64,000 nucleotides of DNA from Diplonema papillatum. Taxonomy: Eukaryota > Euglenozoa > Diplonemea > Diplonemida > Diplonemidae. The DNA is taken from NCBI GenBank assembly GCA_030068145.1, contig JAPJBO010000979.1:17827-81826 (forward strand), given 5' to 3'. The notes beneath the pieces are model-generated. The model searched no databases, had not been told where the DNA came from, and saw nothing but the letters and a program-made list of their open reading frames with translations. The translations under genes and the position numbers were made by a program. This document shows positions 27,999 to 37,956 of this stretch, in pieces; within the stretch, counting starts at the first letter, position 1, and the number at the start of each line of letters is the position of its first letter.

Positions 27999-30068
27999 GT
28001 ATGCCTTGTGCTCTTGCGTTTTGTACGTGCTGCGTCGCAAAGCCGGCTTTCGTCCATCTTAAACACGGGGGGTAGGCTGCCATCCTTACTTACAAATGCA
28101 TGCACGCCTTTGGCTGGTAGAGTGATAGTTAGTCACGGTCTCTTTGGGTTTATTCGCTTTGTAGGAAATGCTTGAGGAACTGCCAGTTGCGATAGATCAA
28201 AAGGAGGTAAATGTGCTGCAGCCCACACGAACACAGGTAAATCTGGGTTTAGTGGCGGGCGTAAGCGTTTAAACAAAAGACCACATAGCCCTTTCTTGCT
28301 CTGACAGAATCCATTCATGAACGGTCACACGGAGACCCTAAAAACCCGGAATTTCAAGCGAACTTTAACTCTAAAAAAGACCCACTTTGCAGTTGTATTG
28401 TTTTCTCCCCCTCTAGCCTTCTTCGAATAAGCACAAGGCAGTCCCTCGTGTACTTTGTGTTAACAATGCATTGTTGGTACACTAAGAATTAGTAGTTGAC
28501 AGCGTTACCAAAGCAGGTGAGTTCTGTTAAAAAACCCACAATAAACCCACAATAGGGATCTTCCTGACGAGCAACCAACCCGGTGAACATAATCAAGAGA
28601 CGAAGATTAGCGTCGGAACTTCCTGGCTTTTCACGCCGTAGCAGAACGACCACACCCTACCCAATCCCAAACACCCCCTAAACGCGTTAGGGGGCTTCAC
28701 AAGGTTTCACAACGGAACGACACATCACCCGAAACGAGCGGCACTCTCACTTTTCTCAACCCCCCTCGATACCCAAGCCTCTACGTTCAGCCGGAGACTT
28801 TTTCTTCGAGAGAAGACTTGAGGCAACAGACATGCACGAGAGAGGCAGCATGCACCTACGTGCATGCGTGTATCTATCATCTGTATTAGCAGTAAGATGA
28901 AGTGTCCATTCAAGGGATTCGTGGGTATGAGTTTGTGCCTAAACCACTTGGGTGGCTTGGCGTCTATGCTGCAGTAAACTGTAACAACAACTACCTACCC
29001 GCTGTGCAGGAATCTGTTTCGCGACTTTATGCAGCTGCCGATGATAATCGGAGGAAAATCGAAGAATCCCGCATACGAGTGTACGGCAAAGACCTGGTTG
29101 AGAAGAAGCTGACGAAGCAGGAGCTGCAAGATAGGATCGATCAGGTTTGCCACTACCGCCTGAGACCGTATCATTCCCAGCCTCTCTCTCTCCTTCGGAA
29201 AAAGTCGCGTCGGCAGAAACGGCGAAGACACTATCTGCCAAAGGGTGTGAATTTGTTGCATTGGTGTGATTGTCAGTCCGTGTCTACCACAGGGTTGATG
29301 AAAATGAAGCGAGATATTGGGGCAACGCCCTGTTTATTAGGTTCACGGTCAAACGAAGCTCCGGGCTTCGTTAAAAACTTGCCAAATTCCTCAGTTGTCA
29401 GCAAAATCCGAACAAATGCAAGAACAGACCCCCAAACTTCAAAGAGCTCTGGATACTACGAAAGTATGATGCTGTGCACGTGAGGCGTCTGACCCATTTA
29501 GACCATTATACAACGACCCCCCACTATCGACGCGCAACCGATGAACCTGGACGAGCAATGGAAAGAGAAAAAAGCGAAGCACCAAAGCGCGCGCCTGAAC
29601 GCGGAAGAGGCGACAGCGTGATACATCACGTGCGAAGAGATACCGCGGCGCCGGCAGTGCAGATTATCGCCACAGATTCTTTGCATTCTAACCCAAACTA
29701 TCGCAGTACGGTCGAAGAGGTAGTCACCTAGTGACTAATGCAGGCCATCGCTACAGATATTCTGCACCCCAAACTACCTTCCCCTTTTGGCATCGCCACA
29801 TGTATTGCAAAGGCTATCCACACACCGCGTATACCAGGTTTATAACGTGTACGTTGTAACCTGGACTCACACACTGCGTACGCAACAGTTGTGCATCGTA
29901 ATCGAAACACTCATACCACAGTTATACACGAAGGCAGTCGACAAAAAGGCCGAAAACCTGCTAAAGTTGTCGACAGAATACACCTCACCACGGGCGCGCA
30001 TGATGAAGGTCAACCCGAAGAAGATGCAGGACACCGTCGAGCGCTTGGCGCAGCCGAAACAACGCTAG
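27175..30068 (+). CDS. Coiled-coil protein gene, three exons seen (gene span)
   Basis: Exons 27175(or 27194)-27998, 29010-29144 and 29922-30068 join in phase 0/0. They encode about 361 residues that are almost entirely charged helix. Segments with the pattern LY or LW followed by charged residues and a K-rich helix recur (VYQQLDAECEKYPKSKRLG, RLWRNAQLRNAKHLEEEK, RLYAAADDNRRKIEESRIR, QLYTKAVDKKAENLLKLSTE). This repeating helical style is common in cytoskeletal or flagellar proteins of protists, but I cannot assign a family. The start is uncertain; an upstream exon such as 22006-22159 may supply it. No signal peptide or membrane segment is seen. Confidence 0.65.
28157..28445 (+). repeat. Element B copy interrupted by a short insertion
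   Basis: Element B with its usual block order (AGGAAATGCTTGAGG, GGGTTTAGTGGCGGGCG, CCCCCTCTAGCC), split between AAAGACC and its duplicate. It lies in the intron between the first two coiled-coil exons. Confidence 0.85.
28283..28375 (+). mobile_element. 93-bp retroposon-like insertion with 7-bp target duplication
   Basis: Starts ACATAGCCCTTTCTTGCTCT and ends TTTAACTCTAAAA. It is flanked by AAAGACC at 28276-28282 and 28376-28382. The uninterrupted copies of element B (for example near 10872) hold AAAGACC only once, so this is a direct view of an insertion. A near-identical element is at 34694-34795 with a different, longer target duplication. Confidence 0.85.
28557..28800 (+). repeat. Element A copy in a coiled-coil gene intron
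   Basis: GATCTTCCTGACGAGCAACC through ACTTCCTGGCTTTTCACGCC and CCCTAAACGCGTTAGGGG to GTTCAGCCGGAGACTTT, where it is truncated. Confidence 0.8.
29010..29144 (+). CDS. Coiled-coil gene, middle exon
   Basis: Acceptor CTGTGCAG; exactly 45 codons, phase 0 on both sides, beginning ESVSRLYAAADDNRRK and ending LQDRIDQ at donor GTTTGC. Confidence 0.8.
29145..29921. other. Intron 2 of the coiled-coil gene, with a coding-like scrap and repeat E
   Basis: At 29541-29621 a 26-codon frame, MNLDEQWKEKKAKHQSARLN plus AEEATA and stop, looks like the end of a coiled-coil protein but has no certain splice site. At 29655-29775 is a reverse copy of the repeat at 57080-57240 (CAGATTATCGCCACAGATTC, TAACCCAAACTATCGCAGTA). 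Confidence 0.45.
29922..30068 (+). CDS. Coiled-coil gene, last exon
   Basis: Acceptor TACCACAG; 48 codons beginning LYTKAVDKKAENLLKLSTEY and ending VERLAQPKQR at TAG 30066-30068. Phase 0 agrees with the preceding exon. Confidence 0.8.
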   Translation, partial: LYTKAVDKKAENLLKLSTEYTSPRARMMKVNPKKMQDTVERLAQPKQR

Positions 30069-31742
30069 CGCAACGCCCTTCGACCGAACAAGGGTCACCC
30101 GGGAGACTCGAAACCCCGGATCCTCAAGCGAACCTTCACTTCAAAAGATCTTCGCCCGGGATGCTGGGAAGATGATTGATCCGCGGGCGTGAAGGGCAAA
30201 AAACGAGCCTACACTGAAGGGCCCGGTATGCTGACCGCTGCCTGCGGGGGCCATCTCGGGAAAGGCGAGACGTGGAGGCGGGTTCCTTCAATACAGCGCT
30301 GCAGGCCGACTGGCGAAGCGCCAGTCATGCATCCAACTGGATTTGTGGCCGGGGTTTTTTTTGGTTCGTGAAGGACTTCTTGAAAGAATTGCACTAAATG
30401 ATCTTTCCTTGCTTTCGCATTCTGGCGGCCATTCTTCTTCTCGAGCCTAAACGAACATCCGACCACCTTTTCTGGTTTCCGGAGCGCTAGGATCCCAGTT
30501 TTGTGTTTCTGATGACCTCCCTTTTTTTTTCGCCGAAGACGTAGTCCTTGGGGTTGACTTCGCAGCAGGTATGCTATGGGTGCTATGGATGCTATGGGTG
30601 CTATGGTGTGGTAGGATCCCAGTTTTGGGTGATGATGAATTGGATTGAATTCGCAGCACCGCTGTCCAGGCGGTACCGTACCATGCTATGGGTCCTCGCG
30701 TAGGAGTGCGTGGTCCATGCCGCGAAGTTGTTAGCGTGAGCCTCGATGGAGCGTGGATGAGACAAGTTTTAGCGGACACAACCCGTGAACGTCCAAGAGT
30801 CGGTGAACTCCTTGCCAGGAGGAGTCGCTCGGGGTATGAATAATAAATGCTGAGCTGGGGGACGTTGCTGGCGAAAGCGTTTATCCGGCCGACTTGTCGT
30901 TTTCCACTGGGTTACTGGTCCTCGGCCGGCGAGGCCCTTTTTTGTTCCTCCATTCCCTGCTCGGCTACGCTTTCCGTAGAGTTATCGGTTCGACCTGTTT
31001 CTCCCTTTACAGGGAAGTAACCAACGGTGCCACCAGACCACCCGTTCCCCGTTTGTGCGTAACAACTACCACGTTCAGTTGGACTGCCCGCGAAAAGGGG
31101 AATTGTCGCTGGAGCACCTCGGCCTTTTTCGCACAACTTGCTTCTGCCGAACCGAACCAAGAAGAAGGGAAGAGGAAGCTATTAAAACCAGCACTTTGCA
31201 ACGTATAACTTGCGGAAGGGATAGAAAGACTCGCCAGTTGGGGATAGGAATCCACCGCAACGACGCACGCATCTACACACAGTTCTACAGCAAGCCCACA
31301 AACCCAAACCCAGTTCTACACCAAGTCGGAAGCCACAACCTGCCGACCCTCCTAACACCATGCAAAAAGATCAGTCGAGAGAAAGTTTTTTTTTTAATAG
31401 TACATCTGTACTGACGGGAACATTTCCGGAACAACGGTTGCACATGAAAGAGAAAATGAAGCCAACGAAAAAGTGCTAATACAGGAAAACCCCCCCCAAA
31501 GAGGTTTATACCCTGTACACGCGAAGAACAACCTTGACCTCTTTTGTGAACCGTGAAATTTTTTAGCCAACCAATTTCATTTTGTGTTGGCTAAAGCGGA
31601 AAACCACTGCACACCAACCCATAACAGTCCAAAGAAAAGCGCGGGGAGCTGCTCCTCTGCATTGGGCACTGCGACCACCGGGCCTGGGCGAGAGTCGGGG
31701 AAGTACTGGGGGGTTCTTGTCTTGGACAGGAGCTAAGCCAGC
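30069..31742. other. Intergenic stretch
   Basis: No exon recognised. 30088-30145 is a diverged copy of the retroposon-like 3' end (CACCCGGGAGACTC … TCAAGCGAACCTTCACTTC). 30570-30600 has GGTGCTATGGATGCTAT micro-repeats. 30780-30870 weakly resembles part of the LSU fragment at 24670 (AACTCCTTGCCAG, GAGTCGCTC, ATGCTGAGCT). Confidence 0.4.
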
Positions 31743-31838
31743 ATGGATCTATTCGAGTCGATGGTGCGGCTGCAGCAGGGAACGGGCTCTGCTGGGTACA
31801 CACTGAAGAGCGACGGCGTCAGAAGCGTCGTCGACGGG
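31743..31838 (+). CDS. Kelch gene exon 1 (putative)
   Basis: ATG preceded by CCAGC; MDLFESMVRLQQGTGSAGYT and then KSDGVRSVVDG to a donor GTATGC at 31839, phase 0. Joined to exon 2 it gives VVDGHTLFVYGG, the expected start of a kelch blade, which supports the model. Confidence 0.6.
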
Positions 31839-34800
31839 GTATGCCACTACGCCCACCCGCCCCTCTCTGTTTCTGCTCCCGTTTTCAGCGAGCGACGGGG
31901 GGTCGAAAAATACGACCCGCCCCCTTTTCTTTTACATAAGCGCCAGCTTGAAAGGAAATGCTCGACGATGCTGCCCGACAAAGAGCAGAAGAGATCCCAA
32001 GTGCTGTAACTACCGAACCACGTGTTGAACGGACGTGAGGTCATGCGTCTACCCCTACACGACAAACCACACCAACACAACAGGTCAAAAGTCCTGAGTG
32101 AGAGAAAACAACACGGCAGTGTAAGCGAAGAACAAATCAGATTGTGTTTGTATTGTATTTGCCCCTTACCTCTATATTTCCCCCCTTCCATTCGGAGTCG
32201 AAGCAGCTACGTCGAGGATTTTTTTAGAAACCTTTTCTCCTTTCCTCTTTACTTTGATCATATGTGTCACGGCAAGTTTTGGCAGCCGCTGCTTAACAAG
32301 TGCTCGCCTACCTTGCACTTTACAGCACTCAATGCTTAACAATGCATGCTAATCCATGTGGTTCATGTACTCAACAGAACTCAAGGCTTAACAAAACTTG
32401 ACGTGGGCGGCTTTGGATTTACATCTGAATGACACCTCAATACAAAAAAAGTTGTCGACAACTAACAAGTAAAAGAAAAAAAGAAAACTACGCATTTCTT
32501 TCAGGCCAACAATCTTGTGAGTTGCCCTCCGATGTGTTGTGGCACAAAAGACGTCGTGGTTGATCAGCATACCTGACCATGCAAACGAAACATGGGGTAA
32601 ATCAAAACCACGAAATGTTGGAAGAAAGAGATGCTTGTCACCGCAAACCGGCGTTTTTAGAGTTCTTACTCGCCGTCACTCAGCTTTTATGTGCGTTTAA
32701 CGAACACAACTCTCTCTTCTATCATCAGCATCATTAGTGTTGTATCAGCGCGGTGACGGCCTCTTATTTTGAATAAGCACTTGCATTGCGGGTAATACTA
32801 CGGAGGCCGTCAAATCGTGCGAAGCAAAAGTACACCGCCGCCCATGTGCATTGGCATGCATTGCAATTCCTAGTCTCTGTGGAGACCAATGCACCGCCGC
32901 CCATGTGCATTGGCATGCATTGCAATTCCTAGTCTCTGTGGAGACCAATGCACCGCCGCCCATGTGCATTGGCGTGCATTGCAATTCCTAGTCTCTGGAG
33001 ACCAATGCACCGCCGCCCATGTGCATTGGCGTGCATTGCAATTCCTAGTCTCTGGAGACCAATGCACCGCCGCCCATGTGCATTGGCGTGCATTGCAATT
33101 CCTAGTCTCTGTGGAGACCAATGCACCGCCGCCCATGTGCATTGGCATGCATTGCAATTCCTAGTCTCTGTGGAGACCAATGCACCGCCGCCCATGTGCA
33201 TTGGCGTGCATTGCAATTCCTAGTCTCTGTGGAGACCAATGCACCGCCGCCCATATGCATTGGCATGCATTGCAATTCCTAGTCTCTGTGGAGACCAATG
33301 CACCGCCGCCCGGCCGACCCGCTGGTGGGACCAGTAGTGCGGCCCTGACGACATGCTTGTTTCTCATGGGTTTCGAATCTAGTAGATTGCATCTTAAGTG
33401 GCACGTCAACGTGGATATTCTTTGTTTTCGTAGTAACAATGCATTGTAAACACGAAACCCCCGAGTTTTAAGCTAAATTCTACCTCACACAACACAGCAT
33501 ACGCTCTTTGTCTACGGGGGTCCTGTGGCAGACAAAGTGATGGCGCTCAGCTTAGGGCAGCTCAAGTGGACACAGGTGCAGTGTTCGGGACTTGTGCCTC
33601 CTCCCCGCACGTACCACAGCGCCGCCACCTTCGGTGGAAACATGGTGTGTTCTTCTCCTCCGCAAATAGCCGTGTCATGGGTTCGGACCCAACTCCCAAC
33701 TCAGTCGGTCTGTATCCCGGTGATAGTCGCGAGGCAAGACTGGGTGGCCCGGACCGGGACCCGATCGACTCCCGCGAAGTCGAAGACGAACCCCGTCGCG
33801 CGCATGTGGTGTACTACGCCGACGAAGCCCGCACAGAACTTCGTGAGCGTGAGCGCCACGTGCGCGTCGGGCAGGGACGCTATCATCCTCAGCTTATAGC
33901 TCAAAGCATCTGCAGAATAACACGAAAACCCTCCAGGCAAAACCCTGTTTTCACATATCTTTCCCGCTGCGCTGTTTTTTTACTATTCCGGAAAGTTTTG
34001 AGAAAAAGAAAGCGAATCCACCCACTTGTCAATTTTGAAAGATTTCTTGGGGGTCACCCGGGGAACCTGCTACTCAATCCAGCCGTCGACTCTAAAGCAC
34101 CGGACCTTTGGACCTCAAAACTTGTTTGTGCGCACTTCCTTCAAACCTGTTTTATTGCATCAGACGGGAGTGGGGATAGTACGCCGCCATCGATCGGGTT
34201 TTGTTCTTGACAAATTGCCCGATTTGTTCTTCGCTTACACCACCGTGCGTTGTTTTCTCACTCAGGACTTTTGACCTGTTGTGTTTGTGTGATTTGTCGT
34301 GTAGGGGTAGACCCGCATGACCTCACGTCCGTTCAACACGTGGTTCGGTAGTTACAGCACTTTGGATCCCTTCTGTTCTTTGTCGGGCAGCATCGTCGAG
34401 CATTTCCTTTCAAGCTGGCGCTTATGTAACACAAAAATTATTTTTGGGCGGAAACAACCCGGACCACGTGAAGCACCGCAAGTGCCGCGAAACCCAAACA
34501 CCACACTGCGAGAAAATACATATAAACGCGGACAACAGACCGGTACGGGCTACAAGGCAACCCCTGCTCAACTTGTAGAACGTGGGGGGCCCAAGACTAC
34601 ACTCCACGAAGGAATGTACTTGGTGTCGGTCACAAACAGTCCCGGACATGGCTAGCCATAACCCATAACGAAAGCGTGCACTAAATATACAACCCGTAAC
34701 CACATAGCCCTTTCTTGCTCTAAGAGAACCCATTCATGAACGGTCACACGGAGACCCTAAAACCCCGGAATTTCAAGCGAACTTTAACTTTAAAAAAATA

Positions 34801-37800
34801 TACAACATTTTTCCGCGCAGACCATCTGCGGTGGAAAGCCGGCATCCGAGGACTACGACCCTACGCGCGAGGACCCGTGCCCGTACTACGAGCTTGACCT
34901 CGACACGTTCGAGTGGCTGCGCGTGCAAACGTTCGGCACCGGGCCGGGCCCCCGCTCGCACCACACCGCGGTGGTCGCCGACGGCAAGATGCTCGTGCTC
35001 GGCGGGCAGGACCTCTCGAAGGGCGTCGGCCGCTCGCCGACCAACGCGGCCGCAGTTGTGGGACCACACTGCGTCTGTTTGCAACCACCACACACAAAGT
35101 GCTCGTGTACGGGGGGGTTCGACACCGGCGGCGTTTCTTCAGTTTCAAAGTCTCCGTCCCAAAACTCCCAAAACCTGCTGTTTTTTTCCGCTGCGCAACT
35201 ATCTTTACTATTCCGGAAAGTTTCTAGAAAAAAGAGTGCAACACCACCCACATATGTCAATTTTGAAAGTGAGTTTTTTGAGGGTGGGTGCTCAATCCAG
35301 CCTTGACTACTCTAAAACACCGGACCTTTGGACCTCGTAAATGCCGAAAAGTAAACAACATTTTCCCGCGCAGCTGGTCTACGGTGGAATCGAGCAGAAG
35401 CCGGCATCCGACGACTACGACCCTACGCGCGAGGACCCGTGCCCGTACTACGAGCTTGACCTCGACACGTTCGAGTGGCTGCGCGTGCAGACCTTCGGCA
35501 CCGGGCCGGGCCCCCGCTCGCACCACACCGCGGTGGTCGCCGACGGCAAGATGCTCGTGCTCGGCGGGCAGGACCTCTCGAAGGGCGTCGGCCGCTCGCC
35601 GACCAACGCGGACCTCCACGAGAGCAAGCTGAACGGGTTCTTCGACATGCACGTCCTCGACGTCCCTTCCCGCACGTGGACGCAGGTGCCGAGAAGTGCA
35701 CAAGGGGTCGACACCCCGCAGTTGTGGGGCCACACCGCGTCTATTTGCAACCACTACATGCTCGTTTACGGCGGATTCGACGTCGCTGGAGATGAAGAAG
35801 ACGGGTCCACCGGCGTGATCACCACGCACCCCGAGAGCCCGCCGAACTGCACGGTCAACGAGGCGGTCTACATCTGCGACCTGCGTGATTTTTCGTGGAA
35901 GAAGTCGACGCCGAGGCCGGGGCTCCCGTCGCCGCCGCCGCGCACGCTGCATGACGCGTGCTGCTTCGGCGCGGATTTGCTGGTGTTCGGCGGGATGACG
36001 TTCGACGCCGCCGGGCGGGCTGCGCACGTCAACGACGCCTGGATCTGGGACGTTCCGACCGGGTTCTGGCGGAAGGTCGAGTTCTGCGCGCCGTACTGGC
36101 CGTCGAAGGAGTTGATCCACGCAGAGTACGAAGGGAAGCTCGTGGTTTGCCCCTCGCTGCTGCACGCGTTCGTGCTCGACTTCCGGAACAAGCCGGCAGG
36201 GTTCGTCAAATACCCGACGGATCCGAGCTTGGCGTTGGTGAACGGCGCGTCGAACACCGACAGACCCGGCGCGACGTGGCAAACCGGGCGTGATCTGTCG
36301 CCGAGTCGATACCGAGAGTCTGTCGGCTTGGGTTTCCCCGACAACGCCGCCGGGACGTTCACGCATGGCGGGCACGCGGCGCCGCTCAGCGCGCAGACCT
36401 CGCACGCGGGGGACCCGAACTACTTCTTCAGCGACCCGCCGCCCGCCCAGTGGGACCCCCAGCAGCAGCCGTACCAGCGCCCCGAGCAGCAGCAGCAGTA
36501 TCAGCAGCAGCACCCCCACCCGGACGCCGCGCACTATCACCCGGGCTTCGCGGTCAACCAGCCCGCCGCAGCCCCTCCCCAGCACTACCAGCAGCCGCAG
36601 CAGCAGCAGCAGCAGCACCCGTCCCACTCCCCCGGGCGTAGCCACACCCCGACCTACCCCACGAACCCCCCACTCGATCCCTACCACCCCCAAGCGCCGC
36701 CGCCGCCGCCGGCGCCCGCGGGGGGGCCGGGGCTGCACCCCAACCCGAATCAAACCACGATGCACTTCAGCATGGTCCCCAGGGGATACCCGGAAAACAG
36801 CCTGCCCGGGCAAATCGACGAAGGCGCTCGGATGCCGGCGTGGGGCCCAGGTGGTGCCGTGGGTGGGCAGCAGGCGTCGATGTACGTGGACGCGGGGTCT
36901 GCAGGGAACGGGAGGCACGCGAAGGACCTGCGGGTGCAGATGGAGGAGGAGATGCGGGCGCGGAGCGATGCGATGGCGGCGCAGTCGAGCTTGCAGACGG
37001 AGCACGTCCGCAAGCTCAAGGGCGAGCTGGCGGCGCTGCAGAACGAACTCGCGGATCTCGCGAAAATGAAGGAACGGGTCCACACGTCGACGATGGCAGC
37101 CAACGACTCCTCCTTTTTCAGCTCGCCGTCTCGAAAACGCGAAGAATTCGTCCCCCCCATAGACACCCCCGCGGCGGCTGGGCAGTACCGCCAGATCGAC
37201 GGCCTCAAGGACTACCTCGGCCGGCTGCAGACCCACCAGCACAGCCTGACGCTCCAGCAGAAAAAGAAGCACCAGGACTACCTAGAGGACTTGAAGCGCT
37301 CGCACGAGTACCACGTCAAAATGCTCACAGAGCAGCAAGCCTCGCAGAGGCTCGCCCAGGAGAAGCTGACGAGCGCGAAGGCGGCGGCCGAGGAGGAATC
37401 GACGCAGTACAAGGAGCTGGACGCGATGCAGAAGCAGTACGACAGCCTGTTAGACCTCACGCAGAGCCGGTCGCTGCCGTCGCCGACGAAGCCCGCGAAG
37501 CCGGGGCTGCCGTCGCCTGCGGAGGACATGGCGGCGATGATCCAAAGACTCGCGCGGATTCCGTCGTACCACTCGACACGCCACGCCCCTTCACCGTCCC
37601 CCACCTGGCCCGCCGGTGTGGCCGGCCAGCGGGCCGCCTTGCACATCCCCCTCGCACAGGCCCTGGGCCCCCGGATCCCGCGGCACGAGCCCCCGCCGCT
37701 GTCCCGCAAGGAGCAGCACATCGACGACCTCCGCCACGCCTTGCAGGCCATGGACCAGTCGCCGCTCCGGCGGCCCGCGCAGCAGCAGCAGCAGCAGCTC

Positions 37801-37956
37801 TCGCCCCCGCGGCCTGGCGTCGCCCCCTACTCGGTCGCGTCGTCGAGCCCGGGCAGGTACTGGGACCAGCTGAAGGAAGTCATGGGCGACGACTACGGCG
37901 CGCGAGGCTACTCGGCCTCGCCTGGCTCCCCGTACAAAAACCTTGGCCTCATCTGA
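31743..37956 (+). CDS. Kelch-repeat / coiled-coil protein, three-exon gene (gene span)
   Basis: Exons 31743-31838, 33498-33644 and 35374-37956 join in phase 0/0 to give 941 residues. The N-terminal ~330 residues are a kelch propeller: successive blades carry VVDG|HTLFVYGG, PPPRTYHSAATFGGNM|LVYGG, GPGPRSHHTAVVADGKMLVL with GGQD, LWGHTASICNHYMLVYGGFD, and PPPRTLHDACCFGADLLVFG. Then come a Gly/Ala linker, a Pro/Gln-rich disordered region (about 430-560), and a coiled coil (about 610-780: EEMRARSDAM, LKGELAALQNELADLAKM, EEESTQYKELDAMQKQYD). The C-terminus is disordered and basic. Kelch propellers bind proteins, and with a coiled coil this is typical of scaffolds at cytoskeleton or cell-polarity sites. 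No BTB or membrane segment. The first exon is the least certain. Confidence 0.75.
31925..32220 (+). repeat. Element C copy in kelch intron 1
   Basis: TTACATAAGCGCCAGCTTG through CGACGATGCTGCCCGACAAA to GAAGCAGCTACGTCGAG. Confidence 0.85.
32221..32825. other. Kelch intron 1 sequence with repeat J
   Basis: 32280-32410 holds GGCAGCCGCTGCTTAAC and TGCATGCTAATCCATGTGGT with AGAACTCAAGGCTTAAC, the repeat that is doubled around the insert at 12735-13251. No exon seen in the rest. Confidence 0.5.
32826..33312. repeat. 59-bp minisatellite, eight units, in kelch intron 1
   Basis: Units contain CCAATGCACCGCCGCCCATG, TGCATTGGCATGCATTGC and AATTCCTAGTCTCTGTGG; two units lack a GT (57 bp). The 8-bp arms CCAATGCA and TGCATTGG can pair in each unit. 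Confidence 0.95.
33498..33644 (+). CDS. Kelch gene exon 2
   Basis: Acceptor CAACACAG; 49 codons, phase 0 both sides, from HTLFVYGGPVADKVMALSLG to RTYHSAATFGGNM at donor GTGTGT. Encodes most of one kelch blade. Confidence 0.85.
33955..34112 (+). repeat. Repeat O, copy 1, in kelch intron 2
   Basis: TTACTATTCCGGAAAGTTTT, CACCCACTTGTCAATTTTGA and GCACCGGACCTTTGGACCTC. Copy 2 is at 35185-35340, directly before the exon 3 acceptor. Confidence 0.8.
34205..34440 (-). repeat. Element C, reverse copy
   Basis: Complement of element C: GTCGTGTAGGGGTAGACCCG, GTTCAACACGTGGTTCGGTA and TTTCAAGCTGGCGCTTATG. Confidence 0.85.
34694..34795 (+). mobile_element. 102-bp retroposon-like insertion with 11-bp target duplication
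   Basis: Begins CCGTAACCACATAGCCCTTT and ends TTTAACTTTAAAAA. The flanks AAATATACAAC at 34683-34693 and 34796-34806 match over 11 bp. It is the same element as at 28283-28375 but eight bases longer at its 5' end. Variable 5' ends, an A-ending 3' end and variable target duplications point to RNA-mediated insertion. Confidence 0.85.
34807..35130 (+). pseudogene. Decayed copy of kelch exon 3 start inside kelch intron 2
   Basis: Nearly identical to 35365-35760 (ACTACGACCCTACGCGCGAG, CGTACTACGAGCTTGACCTC and so on). About 108 bp corresponding to 35610-35717 are deleted, and the frame changes at the junction. The acceptor region differs (CCGCGCAGACCATCTGCGG). It would not give a working blade if spliced. 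Confidence 0.9.
35185..35340 (+). repeat. Repeat O, copy 2
   Basis: Second copy of 33955-34112. With the pseudo-exon between them, it shows that a block spanning repeat O and the exon start was tandemly duplicated. Confidence 0.8.
35374..37956 (+). CDS. Kelch gene exon 3 (large terminal exon)
   Basis: Acceptor CCCGCGCAG; starts LVYGGIEQKPASDDYD and runs 860 codons to TGA 37954-37956 (…SPYKNLGLI). The preceding in-frame ATG at 35341 is intronic and should not be taken as the start. Contains the remaining kelch blades, the Pro/Gln-rich region, the coiled coil and the tail. Confidence 0.9.
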   Translation: MVYGGIEQKPASDDYDPTREDPCPYYELDLDTFEWLRVQTFGTGPGPRSHHTAVVADGKMLVLGGQDLSKGVGRSPTNADLHESKLNGFFDMHVLDVPSRTWTQVPRSAQGVDTPQLWGHTASICNHYMLVYGGFDVAGDEEDGSTGVITTHPESPPNCTVNEAVYICDLRDFSWKKSTPRPGLPSPPPRTLHDACCFGADLLVFGGMTFDAAGRAAHVNDAWIWDVPTGFWRKVEFCAPYWPSKELIHAEYEGKLVVCPSLLHAFVLDFRNKPAGFVKYPTDPSLALVNGASNTDRPGATWQTGRDLSPSRYRESVGLGFPDNAAGTFTHGGHAAPLSAQTSHAGDPNYFFSDPPPAQWDPQQQPYQRPEQQQQYQQQHPHPDAAHYHPGFAVNQPAAAPPQHYQQPQQQQQQHPSHSPGRSHTPTYPTNPPLDPYHPQAPPPPPAPAGGPGLHPNPNQTTMHFSMVPRGYPENSLPGQIDEGARMPAWGPGGAVGGQQASMYVDAGSAGNGRHAKDLRVQMEEEMRARSDAMAAQSSLQTEHVRKLKGELAALQNELADLAKMKERVHTSTMAANDSSFFSSPSRKREEFVPPIDTPAAAGQYRQIDGLKDYLGRLQTHQHSLTLQQKKKHQDYLEDLKRSHEYHVKMLTEQQASQRLAQEKLTSAKAAAEEESTQYKELDAMQKQYDSLLDLTQSRSLPSPTKPAKPGLPSPAEDMAAMIQRLARIPSYHSTRHAPSPSPTWPAGVAGQRAALHIPLAQALGPRIPRHEPPPLSRKEQHIDDLRHALQAMDQSPLRRPAQQQQQQLSPPRPGVAPYSVASSSPGRYWDQLKEVMGDDYGARGYSASPGSPYKNLGLI

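Noticed and set aside
32826..33312. CRISPR-like array (59-bp unit)
   Set aside because: There are no spacers; the whole unit repeats, as in a minisatellite.
35257..37272. 671-codon minus-strand frame opposite the kelch gene
   Set aside because: Shadow of the kelch exon; Arg/His/Val-rich with no domain, and it crosses the exon boundary into intron repeats.
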